A stretch of 64,000 nucleotides of DNA from Niastella populi (lineage in GTDB: Bacteria; Bacteroidota; Bacteroidia; Chitinophagales; Chitinophagaceae). Location of the stretch: positions 310,001 through 374,000 of the forward strand of contig NZ_LWBP01000188.1 in NCBI RefSeq assembly GCF_002078015.1. Direction: 5' to 3'. How positions within the stretch are numbered: the first letter of the stretch is position 1; the number at the start of each line of letters is the position of its first letter. Positions 34,419-43,778 of this stretch are shown here, in pieces. Under the pieces are notes generated by a model. It ran no database searches and was not told the DNA's origin. It worked only from the letters and a program-made list of their open reading frames with translations. A program made the position numbers and the translations under genes.

Positions 34419-35636
34419 TTGATGAACGAGTTCATAGCATTTTTTACCCGGCATAACGTTTCTAACGCAAGCATTGGTTTTATGATGCTGGCAGGTTGTT
34501 TTATTGCCATTTTTCATACGGTAATCCTGTCGGCCCTGTTTCGATTGAATTTTAGAGGCTGGTTGTTTTTTGTAGTTGACCCGTTGCTGATACTTCTGGC
34601 AGGTATATTGAACAGGCAGTTGGTATTTCCTGTGTTCTTTTTATTATTTATTTCGGTTTTTGTTTTGGGGATTACAGGTATGATATATGCCGGCTTTATC
34701 AAATCAAAAGAAGAAAAAAAGAAACGCGAACAACTAAGGCGACGATATCGTATTGCCCCTAAACCATTATGGAAAAATATTGGCGGGTTTATAGTCGTTG
34801 CCCTGTTTTTTGTAAGTTTTTACTATTTAGGTTTTTATTCCGTGTTGCTGCTTTTTATAATTGTCCCTGTACTTTCTGCCATACTGCCCGGTAACAGGAA
34901 TAAATTTTTAAAGTATCAGGGAACCCTGCCTACTTCAAAAATACGGTCTGTTGCCATGGGGTTGGCAGAAATTGAGGGTTCTCTGGAATGTATAGAACCA
35001 ATGCTTTCACCCATAAATAATAAGCAATGCATTGGGTACAGATATCGCATAGAAGATATAAGTACAAACAAGGATGGTGACAAAAGCTATACTACTATTT
35101 TAGACGAAACTATGTGTAACCCTTTTTATATTTCGGATGAAACCGGTAAAATAAGGGTACACCCAGATAAAATGGAATTTGTATATGTGGCCGAAGATGA
35201 AATGTATAGTTCCGGTGGAAAGCGGTATACACAGTTTCTCATAAAGGAAAACGATAAAATGCTGCTCTTAGGCAATTGTGGCTTGGGTGAAAACAATGAA
35301 CCTGTTTTTGAATACGAAGAGATTAAAAAAGTTTTTGCCATTGCACCTTCAGATAAAATAACACACTACAATACATTTAAGCCATTATTGAATTCTTTTC
35401 TGATATTCACCTGTGCTTTTGCATTAATGGTTTCCCTTATTCTCGTTACTCCCATGTATATAAAAGACGGTCAATTAATAATAGAAACACCAGATTTTGA
35501 ACTTAATTCGAATGCTGTAACTGGTGATGAAAGTACTGAAGAGGTATTGGATGTTCAAAACGAAGGAGACGTGGAAGACGGGCATTTTCAGCCTCACTTA
35601 GAAGGACAATCTGTAATACGGGATTCTATAAATTAA
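34419..35636 (+). CDS. GIDE-domain (MULAN/MAPL-like) membrane protein
   Basis: 405 residues. The N-terminal region has about five transmembrane helices (to about 155). A GIDE-type domain follows: GTLPTSKIRSVAMGLAEIEGSLECIE, then SPINNKQCIGYRYRIEDI, then YISDETGKIRVHP, VYVAEDEMYSSGGKRY. A last helix is at about 325-350 and an acidic tail follows. The GIDE domain is the N-terminal part of the mitochondrial E3 ligase MULAN; the RING is absent here, as in bacterial members. The next gene is LemA, a frequent neighbour. Function unknown, envelope-related by inference. Confidence 0.75.
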   Translation: MMNEFIAFFTRHNVSNASIGFMMLAGCFIAIFHTVILSALFRLNFRGWLFFVVDPLLILLAGILNRQLVFPVFFLLFISVFVLGITGMIYAGFIKSKEEKKKREQLRRRYRIAPKPLWKNIGGFIVVALFFVSFYYLGFYSVLLLFIIVPVLSAILPGNRNKFLKYQGTLPTSKIRSVAMGLAEIEGSLECIEPMLSPINNKQCIGYRYRIEDISTNKDGDKSYTTILDETMCNPFYISDETGKIRVHPDKMEFVYVAEDEMYSSGGKRYTQFLIKENDKMLLLGNCGLGENNEPVFEYEEIKKVFAIAPSDKITHYNTFKPLLNSFLIFTCAFALMVSLILVTPMYIKDGQLIIETPDFELNSNAVTGDESTEEVLDVQNEGDVEDGHFQPHLEGQSVIRDSIN

Positions 35637-35646
35637 GAAAAAAAAC

Positions 35647-36207
35647 ATGAATGCAATTATCTCTTATACCATTATCGGTTTATTGGTTATTGGTCTTTTA
35701 AGCGTAATTATTTCTGCTTATAATAAGCTTATAATGCTAAAAAACAATGTAAGTAAGGCCTTTTTTAATATTGATGTGTTGTTAAAACAGCGGGCAGATG
35801 AAATACCCAACCTTATAAAGGTGGTAAAGGAAAGTATGCATTATGAAGAAACAACACTGGCAGCGTTGACCCGGTTAAGAACCGACTTTTTAAACAGTCA
35901 TAGAAATGAGGATAGGCTAAAATTATCCAATGAAATGGATAAAATGGTAAAATCAATTTTTGCCGTATCGGAAAATTATCCCGATCTAAAAGCCAACAAT
36001 AATTTCGTGCTCCTGCAACAAAGGGTTTCGGGAATTGAAGATGCTATTGCAGACCGAAGGGAGTTTTACAATGAAAGCATCAATATGTATAACATTGGTA
36101 TTGCGGAATTTCCTCCATTGATTCTGGCTAAATTATTGGGCTACCAGGAAAAACAACTTTTACAGATATCAGAAGACGAGAAAAAATATGATGGAATTAA
36201 GTTTTGA
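35647..36207 (+). CDS. lemA: LemA family protein
   Basis: 186 residues. An N-terminal membrane helix (about 5-25) is followed by a long helical domain typical of LemA: YNKLIMLKNNVSKAFFNIDVLLKQRADEIPNLIKVV (26-61), RREFYNESINMYNIGIAEFP near 140 and LLGYQEK. The molecular role is not established; LemA genes commonly sit beside GIDE or TPM proteins, as here (10 bp after the GIDE gene). It overlaps the next gene by 20 bp. Confidence 0.93.
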   Translation: MNAIISYTIIGLLVIGLLSVIISAYNKLIMLKNNVSKAFFNIDVLLKQRADEIPNLIKVVKESMHYEETTLAALTRLRTDFLNSHRNEDRLKLSNEMDKMVKSIFAVSENYPDLKANNNFVLLQQRVSGIEDAIADRREFYNESINMYNIGIAEFPPLILAKLLGYQEKQLLQISEDEKKYDGIKF

Positions 36208-36589
36208 TTTTATTTCCATTTTGGAAACGATAGAGCGACAGCCCGTATATGTAGTTTTTTGGGCAGCATTTGGGATGTTCTTTTGCTCAATAGTCCTGTT
36301 CGTACCGGTTATAATTTTAAGAAAGTTAAATAAAACGGCTAAAATTGACAACGGTATAGGTTTGGTTGCAAGCATCCTGCTATTATGTTGGATAATAGGT
36401 TTTGTTACCCAAATGATCCTGTTCTTTTCAGGCGTTTCAGGTATAAAATTATTTTTTATCTGGATGGCCATGTTTCTCACTTATGTAGTCTTTGGTGTAT
36501 TCAATAAAAATATGATCCTAAAATGGAGTGCTACCCTTACCAAAACAAATAAGTCAGCTACCCCGGTGCAGGAACACGAAGCCAAATAA
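36188..36589 (+). CDS. Small membrane protein downstream of LemA
   Basis: 133 residues with three helices: about 21-43 (VVFWAAFGMFFCSIVLFVPVIIL), 56-79 (IGLVASILLLCWIIGFVTQMILFF) and 85-105, and a polar C-terminal tail. The start overlaps the LemA end by 20 bp, so it belongs to the same transcript. No family recognised. Confidence 0.7.
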   Translation: MMELSFDFISILETIERQPVYVVFWAAFGMFFCSIVLFVPVIILRKLNKTAKIDNGIGLVASILLLCWIIGFVTQMILFFSGVSGIKLFFIWMAMFLTYVVFGVFNKNMILKWSATLTKTNKSATPVQEHEAK

Positions 36590-36727
36590 TTCCTCGCGGT
36601 TTGTTGAAACGTCTATTTCCGTAGAAGATGCAAAAACACTACATGCCGGTTTCTGCGCCGGGTATGCCCCTGACTCCTGACAACCAAAGCTCCACGCTCT
36701 GTAACGACCTATGCGCTAACTTTTCAG

Positions 36728-36735
36728 TACCTTTG
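36728..36735 (+). promoter_or_regulatory. Candidate -7 box for ileS
   Basis: TACCTTTG followed by C fits TAnnTTTG. It is 91 bp before the ileS ATG; no good -33 element was seen. Confidence 0.4.
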
Positions 36736-36826
36736 CACACTTTTCGGGCTGCGGAATTACCTGTTCTCCAGGCAATTTTGTAAACAGCTGAAATTAAAGT
36801 GTTTAAACAGATTTACAGGGAAATAT

Positions 36827-39800
36827 ATGTCAGCAAACTACAGAGAGTTTCAGAAATTGAATTTGCCTGTTATAGAACAGGAAATATTGGCTAAATGGAG
36901 TGAAAATCAGGCTTTTGAAAAAAGTGTATCACTTCGCAACGATGCTCCTTCATTTGTATTCTATGAGGGGCCGCCCAGCGCCAATGGAATGCCTGGCATT
37001 CACCACGTTATCAGCCGCACCCTGAAAGACCTCGTTTGCCGCTATAAAACAATGCGCGGCTTCCAGGTTAACCGTAAGGCCGGCTGGGATACCCATGGAC
37101 TGCCCATCGAATTAGGCGTTGAAAAAGAACTGGGTATCACTAAAGAAGATATCGGTAAAAAGATCTCTGTTGAAGAATATAACCGCAAATGCCGCGAGGC
37201 CGTAATGCGGTACAAAGACAAATGGGACGACCTCACCAGGAAAATGGGCTATTGGGTAAACCTGAGCGATCCTTATATCACCTTCGATAACAATTACATA
37301 GAAACCCTCTGGTACCTGCTGAGCAAGCTGTACGAAAAAGGGCTGCTGTACGAAAGCGTAAGCATTCAGCCTTATTCACCCGCCGCCGGCACCGGTTTAA
37401 GCTCCCATGAACTGAACCAGCCCGGAACCTATAAAATGGTAAAGGATACCAGCGCCGTGGTAATGTTCAAAGCGGTGAAGGACGAGAAGGCGCAGTTTCT
37501 GTATAAAGCTGTTGAAGACGCTCAGGGGGCTGAGCAATCGCGAGCCAACTTAGAACTTAAAACTAAGAACTCAGAACTCTTCTTCCTGGCCTGGACCACC
37601 ACACCCTGGACTTTACCTTCGAACCTTGGCTTAACGGTAGGGGAGCGTATCACGTATGTGCTGGTACAAACGTTCAACCCCTATACGCATTTACCAATCA
37701 ACGTAATTCTGGCCAAAGACCTGTTGGGGAAATATTTCAAACCCGAAAACGAAAATACCGGGTTTGAAGAGTACAAGGAAGGTGACAAAACCCTTCCCTG
37801 GCGCATACTTACTGAGTTTAAAGGTGCGCAGTTGGAAGGTTGCCAATATGAGCAGTTACTGCCTTTCGAGGCTAACAATATGCAGTCGATAACAGCACTG
37901 AATCCTACGGCAAAACCGTTCCGGTTGTTGTTAGGTGATTTCGTAACTACCGAAGATGGTACCGGTATAGTACATACCGCCCCTGATTTTGGTGCAGATG
38001 ACTTCAGGGTAGGAAGTAAATACAACATCGGCTTTTTCAGCGGTGTAAATAAATATGGAAAACTGGAAAAGCTTGTATTGGTCGATCGCCAGGGCAAATT
38101 CGTTGAAGGCGTTGGCGAGTTCAGCAACCGGTATGTAAAGAACTATAAAGACGAAAAAGAGTATGTAGATGTGAACGTAGACATCTGCGTAAAGCTGAAA
38201 AAAGAGAACCGCGCCTTCAAGATAGAGAAATATGAGCATAATTATCCCCACTGCTGGCGCACCGATAAACCCGTATTATATTACCCGTTAGATGCCTGGT
38301 TTATAAAAACCACCGCGCTGAAAGACAGGCTGGTTGCCCTTAACAAAACCATTAACTGGAAGCCCAAATCGACCGGTGAAGGCCGCTTTGGTAACTGGCT
38401 CGAAAATATGGTTGACTGGAACCTGAGCCGCAGCCGCTTCTGGGGCACGGCCTTACCCATCTGGAAAACCGAAGATGGCCTTGAAGAAATATGCATTGGT
38501 TCGGTTCCGCAGTTGAAAGAAGAGGCGGCGAAAGCCGACAAGGCGCTGGGTACGAACAATGCGAAGATCATGAGCGACCTCGATCTGCATAAACCTTATG
38601 TCGACGATATCGTGCTGGTAAGCGCTTCGGGCAAACCCATGAAACGTGTGCCCGACCTGATAGACGTTTGGTTCGATAGCGGCGCTATGCCCTATGCCCA
38701 ATGGGGCCTCGACCACGACAAGTTAAAGGCCGGCGATGCGTTTCCTTTCAAGCATCCATTCAACAAAACCTACCCGGCTGATTTTATTGCCGAAGGCGTA
38801 GATCAAACCCGCGGCTGGTTCTATACCCTGCATGCCATAGCTGGTCTGTTATTTGATTCTGTTGCCTACAAGACCTGCGTATCGAACGGACTGGTACTTG
38901 ATAAGAACGGCAACAAGATGAGTAAGCGCCTTGGCAATGTGGTTGACCCGTTCAAAACCATTGAGCAGTATGGCGCTGATGCTACCCGCTGGTACCTCAT
39001 AACAAATGCCTCGCCCTGGGAGAACATGAAGTTCGACCTGGAAGGCATAAAGGAAGTACAACGCAAGTTCTTCGGCACCTTATATAATACCTATCAGTTC
39101 TTTGCGCTGTATGCAAATGTTGATGGATTTTCCTTTAAAGAAGCGTATATACCGCTGGAACAACGGCCCGAGATCGACCGCTGGATCCTTTCTTCTTTAA
39201 ATACCCTTATAAAAAAGGTTTCAGAGTATATGGACGATTATGAGCCTACCCAGGCCGGTCGCGCCATTGAAGAGTTTATGGATGAGCACCTGAGTAACTG
39301 GTATGTGCGGTTGTGCCGCCGCCGGTTCTGGAAAGGGGAGTATGAACATGATAAAGTGTGCGCTTACCAAACCCTGTACGAGTGCCTCGAAACCGTACTG
39401 AAACTGATGGCGCCCATATCGCCGTTCTTCAGCGATGCGCTGTTCAGGAACCTGAACGCAGTAACCGGCAGGCATAAGGTAGAATCGGTACACCATGCCG
39501 ATTACCCCGTTAGTAACGCCGCCGTGGTAGATACTGAACTGGAAGAGCGCATGCGCCTGGCGCAGGATGCCTCATCACTCGTTTTGTCGTTACGTAAGAA
39601 AGTGAACATAAAAGTGCGCCAGCCATTGCAAAAAGTACTGGTGCCTGTGTTAGATAAACACATGAAAACCCAGATAGAACTGGTGGAAGACCTGATAAAA
39701 AGCGAGGTGAACGTAAAGGAGTTCGAGTACCTGACCGAGGATACCGGTTTTATCAAAAAGAAGATAAAACCCAATTATACGATGCTGGGAAAGAAATTGG

Positions 39801-40279
39801 GGGGCAAAATGAAAGCGGTGGCAGCAGCATTAACCGCTTTTAGCCAGGAAGACATATCGAAATTGGAAAAAGATGGTAGTATTTCATTGAATATTGAGAA
39901 CGAACCCTTAATATTACAGACTAATGAAGTAGAGATCACCAGTGAAGATATCCCCGGGTGGATGGTGGCCAATAAAGATGTTCTCACCGTGGCTTTGGAT
40001 GTAACCGTTACCCCCGAACTGGTCAGCGAAGGAAATGCCCGCGAACTGGTTAACCGTATCCAGAAAATCCGCAAAGACAGTGGTTTTGAACTCACTGATC
40101 GAATACTGGTTAAGGTAACCGAACACCAGGAATTGAACCAATCGATCGCCCAATTTAATAATTATATTTGTACGGAAGTTTTGGCAGATAAAATTGAACT
40201 TGTACCTGAATTACCAGATGGCACCGAAATTGAAGTGAACGATATTCCATTAAAAGTGTTCGTTACAAAAAAAGCGTAA
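36827..40279 (+). CDS. ileS: Isoleucyl-tRNA synthetase with a repeat-encoded segment in the editing region
   Basis: Charges tRNA-Ile. The 1150 residues are the long type usual in Bacteroidota. The HIGH-like motif is GMPGIHHVI (about 50-58), followed by RKAGWDTHGLPIE. The editing (CP1) domain has AWTTTPWTLPSN near 255, KMSKRLGNVVDP lies near 697, and the C-terminal anticodon-binding region ends about residue 1100. Immediately before the TTTPWTLPSN editing motif, residues about 240-251 are encoded by five heptamers of intergenic type (37545-37579), giving RANLELKTKNSEL. A DksA-like gene follows after 4 bp. Confidence 0.97.
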   Translation: MSANYREFQKLNLPVIEQEILAKWSENQAFEKSVSLRNDAPSFVFYEGPPSANGMPGIHHVISRTLKDLVCRYKTMRGFQVNRKAGWDTHGLPIELGVEKELGITKEDIGKKISVEEYNRKCREAVMRYKDKWDDLTRKMGYWVNLSDPYITFDNNYIETLWYLLSKLYEKGLLYESVSIQPYSPAAGTGLSSHELNQPGTYKMVKDTSAVVMFKAVKDEKAQFLYKAVEDAQGAEQSRANLELKTKNSELFFLAWTTTPWTLPSNLGLTVGERITYVLVQTFNPYTHLPINVILAKDLLGKYFKPENENTGFEEYKEGDKTLPWRILTEFKGAQLEGCQYEQLLPFEANNMQSITALNPTAKPFRLLLGDFVTTEDGTGIVHTAPDFGADDFRVGSKYNIGFFSGVNKYGKLEKLVLVDRQGKFVEGVGEFSNRYVKNYKDEKEYVDVNVDICVKLKKENRAFKIEKYEHNYPHCWRTDKPVLYYPLDAWFIKTTALKDRLVALNKTINWKPKSTGEGRFGNWLENMVDWNLSRSRFWGTALPIWKTEDGLEEICIGSVPQLKEEAAKADKALGTNNAKIMSDLDLHKPYVDDIVLVSASGKPMKRVPDLIDVWFDSGAMPYAQWGLDHDKLKAGDAFPFKHPFNKTYPADFIAEGVDQTRGWFYTLHAIAGLLFDSVAYKTCVSNGLVLDKNGNKMSKRLGNVVDPFKTIEQYGADATRWYLITNASPWENMKFDLEGIKEVQRKFFGTLYNTYQFFALYANVDGFSFKEAYIPLEQRPEIDRWILSSLNTLIKKVSEYMDDYEPTQAGRAIEEFMDEHLSNWYVRLCRRRFWKGEYEHDKVCAYQTLYECLETVLKLMAPISPFFSDALFRNLNAVTGRHKVESVHHADYPVSNAAVVDTELEERMRLAQDASSLVLSLRKKVNIKVRQPLQKVLVPVLDKHMKTQIELVEDLIKSEVNVKEFEYLTEDTGFIKKKIKPNYTMLGKKLGGKMKAVAAALTAFSQEDISKLEKDGSISLNIENEPLILQTNEVEITSEDIPGWMVANKDVLTVALDVTVTPELVSEGNARELVNRIQKIRKDSGFELTDRILVKVTEHQELNQSIAQFNNYICTEVLADKIELVPELPDGTEIEVNDIPLKVFVTKKA
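37545..37579 (+). repeat. In-frame heptamer array inside ileS
   Basis: Units CCAACTT, AGAACTT, AAAACTA, AGAACTC, AGAACTC, period 7. Being 35 bp, the visible array alone is not a multiple of 3, so a few flanking bases must belong to the insertion, or the array replaced native codons. Confidence 0.8.
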
Positions 40280-40283
40280 AAGT

Positions 40284-41171
40284 ATGGCAACCAAGAAAAA
40301 GGCGGCCAAGCCAGCAAAAAAAACGATTGCCCCCAAAAAGCCAGCCCGAACGGCAGGCGGGGCAGCCAAACCTGCTGCTAAAAAAGTAGTTGCTAAAAAG
40401 GAAATTAAGCCTGCTGCAAAAAAGACAGTTAAACCTGTGGAAAAGAAGGCTCCGGCAAAACCGCAGCCCGTTGCTCACCACCAGGTTGCTACCAAAGCGC
40501 ATGCAAAACCTGCCGCAACTGCCGCTGCCGTAAAACCAGTTGCCAAACCCGTTGAAATAAAGGACGTTAAAGAAGTTAAAAAAGCTGTGGAGGCTCCTGT
40601 AAAGGTTGAAAAGCCGGAGGTAAAGGTAGAGGTGAAAAAGCCCGAACCGGTTATACCCCCGCCGCCACCTAAAAAACCGGAGCCGCCGAAACCAGTAAAA
40701 GTGGTGATACCGGAGATAAAAACTAAAACGTCGCGCAGGTACGAACCGGAATTCACAAAATCAGTATTAGATCAACCAGAAAATATTCAAACAGGACCAA
40801 CCATGAGATATAGTGATGCCGAACTTAGCGAGTTCAAAGAGCTGATATTAAAAAAAGCAGAGCAGGCAAAAAAAGAATTGGCCTACTTACAGGGTTTAAT
40901 AACCCGTAAAGATGAAATGGGTGGCGATGAGAACGAAAATCGCTACATGACGATGGAAGATGGAAGCATGAGTATGGAAAGGGAACAGTTGGCCCAAATG
41001 GCCAGCCGTCAGATCAATTACATTGATCACCTCGAGAAAGCTCTGATGCGCATCGAAAACAAAACATACGGCATTTGCCGTGTAACCGGTAAACTTATCG
41101 ATAAAGCCAGGTTACGGGCTGTTCCGCATGCTACCCTGAGCATCGAAGCCAAGCAAATGATGAACAAATAA
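40284..41171 (+). CDS. DksA/TraR-like regulator fused to a basic histone-H1-like region
   Basis: 295 residues in two parts. Residues 1-150 are Lys/Ala/Pro-rich with AAKPAKK-like repeats, as in histone H1-like nucleoid proteins, and include a proline stretch near 130. Residues about 170-295 resemble DksA/TraR: a coiled coil (ELILKKAEQAKKELAYLQGLI) then YGICRVTGKLIDKARLRAVPHATLSIEAK. Of the four zinc cysteines only one (YGIC) remains, so zinc binding is doubtful. It likely binds RNA polymerase, DNA or both; the basic region suggests DNA contact. It starts 4 bp after ileS, and a strong terminator follows. Confidence 0.88.
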   Translation: MATKKKAAKPAKKTIAPKKPARTAGGAAKPAAKKVVAKKEIKPAAKKTVKPVEKKAPAKPQPVAHHQVATKAHAKPAATAAAVKPVAKPVEIKDVKEVKKAVEAPVKVEKPEVKVEVKKPEPVIPPPPPKKPEPPKPVKVVIPEIKTKTSRRYEPEFTKSVLDQPENIQTGPTMRYSDAELSEFKELILKKAEQAKKELAYLQGLITRKDEMGGDENENRYMTMEDGSMSMEREQLAQMASRQINYIDHLEKALMRIENKTYGICRVTGKLIDKARLRAVPHATLSIEAKQMMNK

Positions 41172-41256
41172 GCATCGCCTGCTTTAAATAATCGATTGGT
41201 TATCATTCTGCTTGAAGTGGAACCGGGTTTCTATACAAGTTACTTATTGAAATAAT

Positions 41257-41287
41257 TAAGCCCCCTGATAGAATCGGGGGGCTTTTG
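41257..41287 (+). terminator. Rho-independent terminator after the ileS-DksA unit
   Basis: AAGCCCCC pairs with GGGGGGCTT around TGATAGAATC, followed by TTTGTTT. Strong intrinsic terminator. Confidence 0.85.
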
Positions 41288-41309
41288 TTTGAAGTAGGAA
41301 ATAATTGCT

Positions 41310-41395
41310 GATTTGCGATTTCGAGATTTTGAGATTTGCCCCGGTTTTACATTTCCGATAAATCTCAAAATCTCTAAATCCCCAATCTCAAAATC
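41310..41395 (+). repeat. Inverted pair of 7/8-bp arrays with no gene inside
   Basis: Left array: GATTT at 41310, 41317, 41325, 41333. Right array: AAATC at 41360, 41368, 41376, a variant near 41383 and 41391. The loop is about 20 bases. The right array overlaps the last codons and stop of the S9 peptidase gene (41388). It uses the same words as IVP cassette 2. Confidence 0.85.
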
Positions 41396-43499
41396 CTTTT
41401 TGTGCCTCCGGCGCCCAGAACACAGCAGGCATCGGCTTTTCCAACAAATACTGGTAATAGAATTTGTACGCCTCATAGCGGTTGTGCACTCCCTTCAGGC
41501 CCATAATACTGTGCCGCTCGCCGGGGTAGGCCATGAACTCAAAATGCTTTTTCAGGTCTTCCAGTTTATCTATGAATACAAGACTGTTCTGCATATGCAC
41601 ATTGTCGTCAGATGTGCCATGTACAATACGTAACAGGCCCTTATATTTTTCGGCATAGGTCATTACCGATGTGATCTTATAGCCATCAGGATTATCCTGC
41701 GGCGTGTTCATGAACCGTTCGGTATAATGGGTATCATAAAATTTCCAGTCGGTAACCGATGAATTGGCAATGCCATACGGGAACACATCGGCACCATAGG
41801 TAAGCGCCATACAGGTCATATAACCACCAAAACTGCCACCGGTAATGCACAGTTTATTGCTATCTACCCAGGGCTGTTTCTTTAACCACCGGCCACAGGT
41901 CATATAATCCTCTATTTCGTGTTTACCCAACTGGCGGAAGATGTAGTTCAATCCCTTCTTGCCAAAATGCCCGCTGCTGCGGTTATCGAAAGCCACCTGT
42001 ATCATGCCTTCCTGTGCAAACCATTGAACAGGGGAAACGGTTGGTTTCCAGCGATCGTAAACAGTGCCGGCATTGGGGCCGCCATAGATGCTTATGAGCA
42101 CCGGGTATTTTTTATTGGGGTCGAAGTTGATGGGGTAGGTGATAGATACAGGCAGTTCGAAAACTCCATCGGCAGAAGGCACCCGTACAATTTCGGTCTT
42201 TGGTAAGTTATAGTCGCTGAAACTGCTTCCCTTCATGTTGGCCACTTCCCGTACGATCTTTCCTTTGGCGTCAACCACGGCCATTGCCGGCGGGGTATTC
42301 AGGTTGCTATAGATCGTAATAAAATAGTTGCCATTGGGCGATACGCTAAAGAAATCATGACTGAAATCGCCAAAGCTCAGGCGGGTGACCCCTTTTCCGT
42401 TCAGGCTGGCTTTATACAGGTCGAAACGGGTTGAGTTCTCTTTACGCGCCCTGAAATATACCACCCCGGCCTTCTCGTCGATCTTTGCAATGCCGGTGCC
42501 CCAGAAATTGCCGGTAGTAATGGCGTTCTTCAACTGGCCATTGTTATCGTAGTAATACAGGTTATCCCAGCCATCACGGTCGCTTTTTATAATACAACCC
42601 TTACCTGATGAAAGGAAAGTGATGCGTTCCGTATCATCGAGATCGATCCAGGTGTCCTGTTTTTCATTATACATTTCTTTTTTGCTGCCGTTGGCGAGGT
42701 CGATGCTATAAACCTTCAGGTTGTTCTGTTTACGGTTCATCCATTGTACCCATAACTGACCGTCGGGCGACCAGGCCGGAGTGCCGAAATACTGGTCGTC
42801 TTTTTCATTGAAATCGGCCCACACTACGTTTCCGCCATCAACCGCTGCAATACCGATCTTTACTTCGGGGTTCTTATCACCGGCTTTGGGATAGCGGGTG
42901 TTTTCGAGATAGCCATGCTGGCCATCGGCAACATAAATTGGGAATACCGGCACCTGCGATTCGTCGAAACGCATGAAACAGAGGCGTTTGCTGTCATCGC
43001 TCCACCAGAAAGCTTTGTACCTGCTGGCACGCCCCAGGATCTCTTCATAATATACCCAGGAAGCATAGCCGTTTAAAACGGTAGCGGAACCATCGGAAGT
43101 AAGGGCGGTTTCGTTACCCGTGGCTATATTCCTGATATACAGGTTATTGTCCTTTTTGGTATAGGCTGCCCATTTGCGATCGGGCGAATAAGTTGTATTA
43201 ACGCTGCCGGCTATCGACACTTCGGGGGGCGTCATTAATCCGCCATCGGGGTGCGGAACCGATTTACCGGTTTTAACGTCAACCAGGTATGTGGCAACCC
43301 TGCCGCTGGGTTCTTTCCGGATAAGAACATAATGGGTATCGTCTGTCCACCCCTTGATCGAAGGCAGCGGTTGAACGGCATTTGTTTCGCTGTTCCTGAA
43401 TATTTGTTCAAATGTGAAGTTTTGCTTTTGAGCGTGGGTACCAACAGCAATCAAAAGCAGGAATGGCAGTACCATTCCTTTTGCAGCAGCCATTTTCAT
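41388..43499 (-). CDS. S9 family prolyl oligopeptidase (DPP-IV-like), secreted
   Basis: Cleaves dipeptides, usually after proline, from peptide N-termini in the periplasm or at the surface. The 703 residues start with a signal peptide (LPFLLLIAVGTHAQ, cleavage near 24). An eight-bladed beta-propeller occupies about 60-440 (DPPIV_N; WSDDSKRLCFMRFDE, AWSPDGQLWVQWMNR). The C-terminal alpha/beta-hydrolase domain has the serine in GGSFGGYM (about 555), the aspartate in HGTSDDNVHMQN (about 630) and the histidine in YPGERHSIMG (about 665). E-x-x dipeptide-anchor residues of the propeller (YYEEILGR) are visible. It stands as a single gene. Confidence 0.95.
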   Translation of the reverse strand: MKMAAAKGMVLPFLLLIAVGTHAQKQNFTFEQIFRNSETNAVQPLPSIKGWTDDTHYVLIRKEPSGRVATYLVDVKTGKSVPHPDGGLMTPPEVSIAGSVNTTYSPDRKWAAYTKKDNNLYIRNIATGNETALTSDGSATVLNGYASWVYYEEILGRASRYKAFWWSDDSKRLCFMRFDESQVPVFPIYVADGQHGYLENTRYPKAGDKNPEVKIGIAAVDGGNVVWADFNEKDDQYFGTPAWSPDGQLWVQWMNRKQNNLKVYSIDLANGSKKEMYNEKQDTWIDLDDTERITFLSSGKGCIIKSDRDGWDNLYYYDNNGQLKNAITTGNFWGTGIAKIDEKAGVVYFRARKENSTRFDLYKASLNGKGVTRLSFGDFSHDFFSVSPNGNYFITIYSNLNTPPAMAVVDAKGKIVREVANMKGSSFSDYNLPKTEIVRVPSADGVFELPVSITYPINFDPNKKYPVLISIYGGPNAGTVYDRWKPTVSPVQWFAQEGMIQVAFDNRSSGHFGKKGLNYIFRQLGKHEIEDYMTCGRWLKKQPWVDSNKLCITGGSFGGYMTCMALTYGADVFPYGIANSSVTDWKFYDTHYTERFMNTPQDNPDGYKITSVMTYAEKYKGLLRIVHGTSDDNVHMQNSLVFIDKLEDLKKHFEFMAYPGERHSIMGLKGVHNRYEAYKFYYQYLLEKPMPAVFWAPEAQKGF

Positions 43500-43595
43500 G
43501 TAGTGATGTTATTATTTTAGATAGAAAATTAGCCAATTAGATAATTTGATGGCGGTTTCAGGGGTGAATGGTTCAATCAATTGACGATAGGCAGA

Positions 43596-43672
43596 CAGTT
43601 CACAGTTCATAGTTCACAGTTCATAGTTCATAGTTCACAGTTCACAGTTCATAGTTCATAGTTGGCAGTTCC
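43596..43672 (+). repeat. Heptamer array (CAGTTCA/TAGTTCA type), 11 units
   Basis: Eleven units mixing CAGTTCA and TAGTTCA, ending TAGTTGG, CAGTTCC; after 43672 the pattern drifts into CGGTCCC, CGGTTCT. It fills much of the 279-bp gap between the S9 peptidase start and the ABC exporter end. A short octamer run lies at about 43524-43548. Confidence 0.9.
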
Positions 43673-43778
43673 CGGTCCCCGGTTCTCAGGTTCCGGTTGC
43701 AGAACCTGGAAATGTTGAGCTGTTTACTATTTTTCAGGCGCCCTGAATGAGGGGAGCCCGGAAACCGGCATCCGGTAA

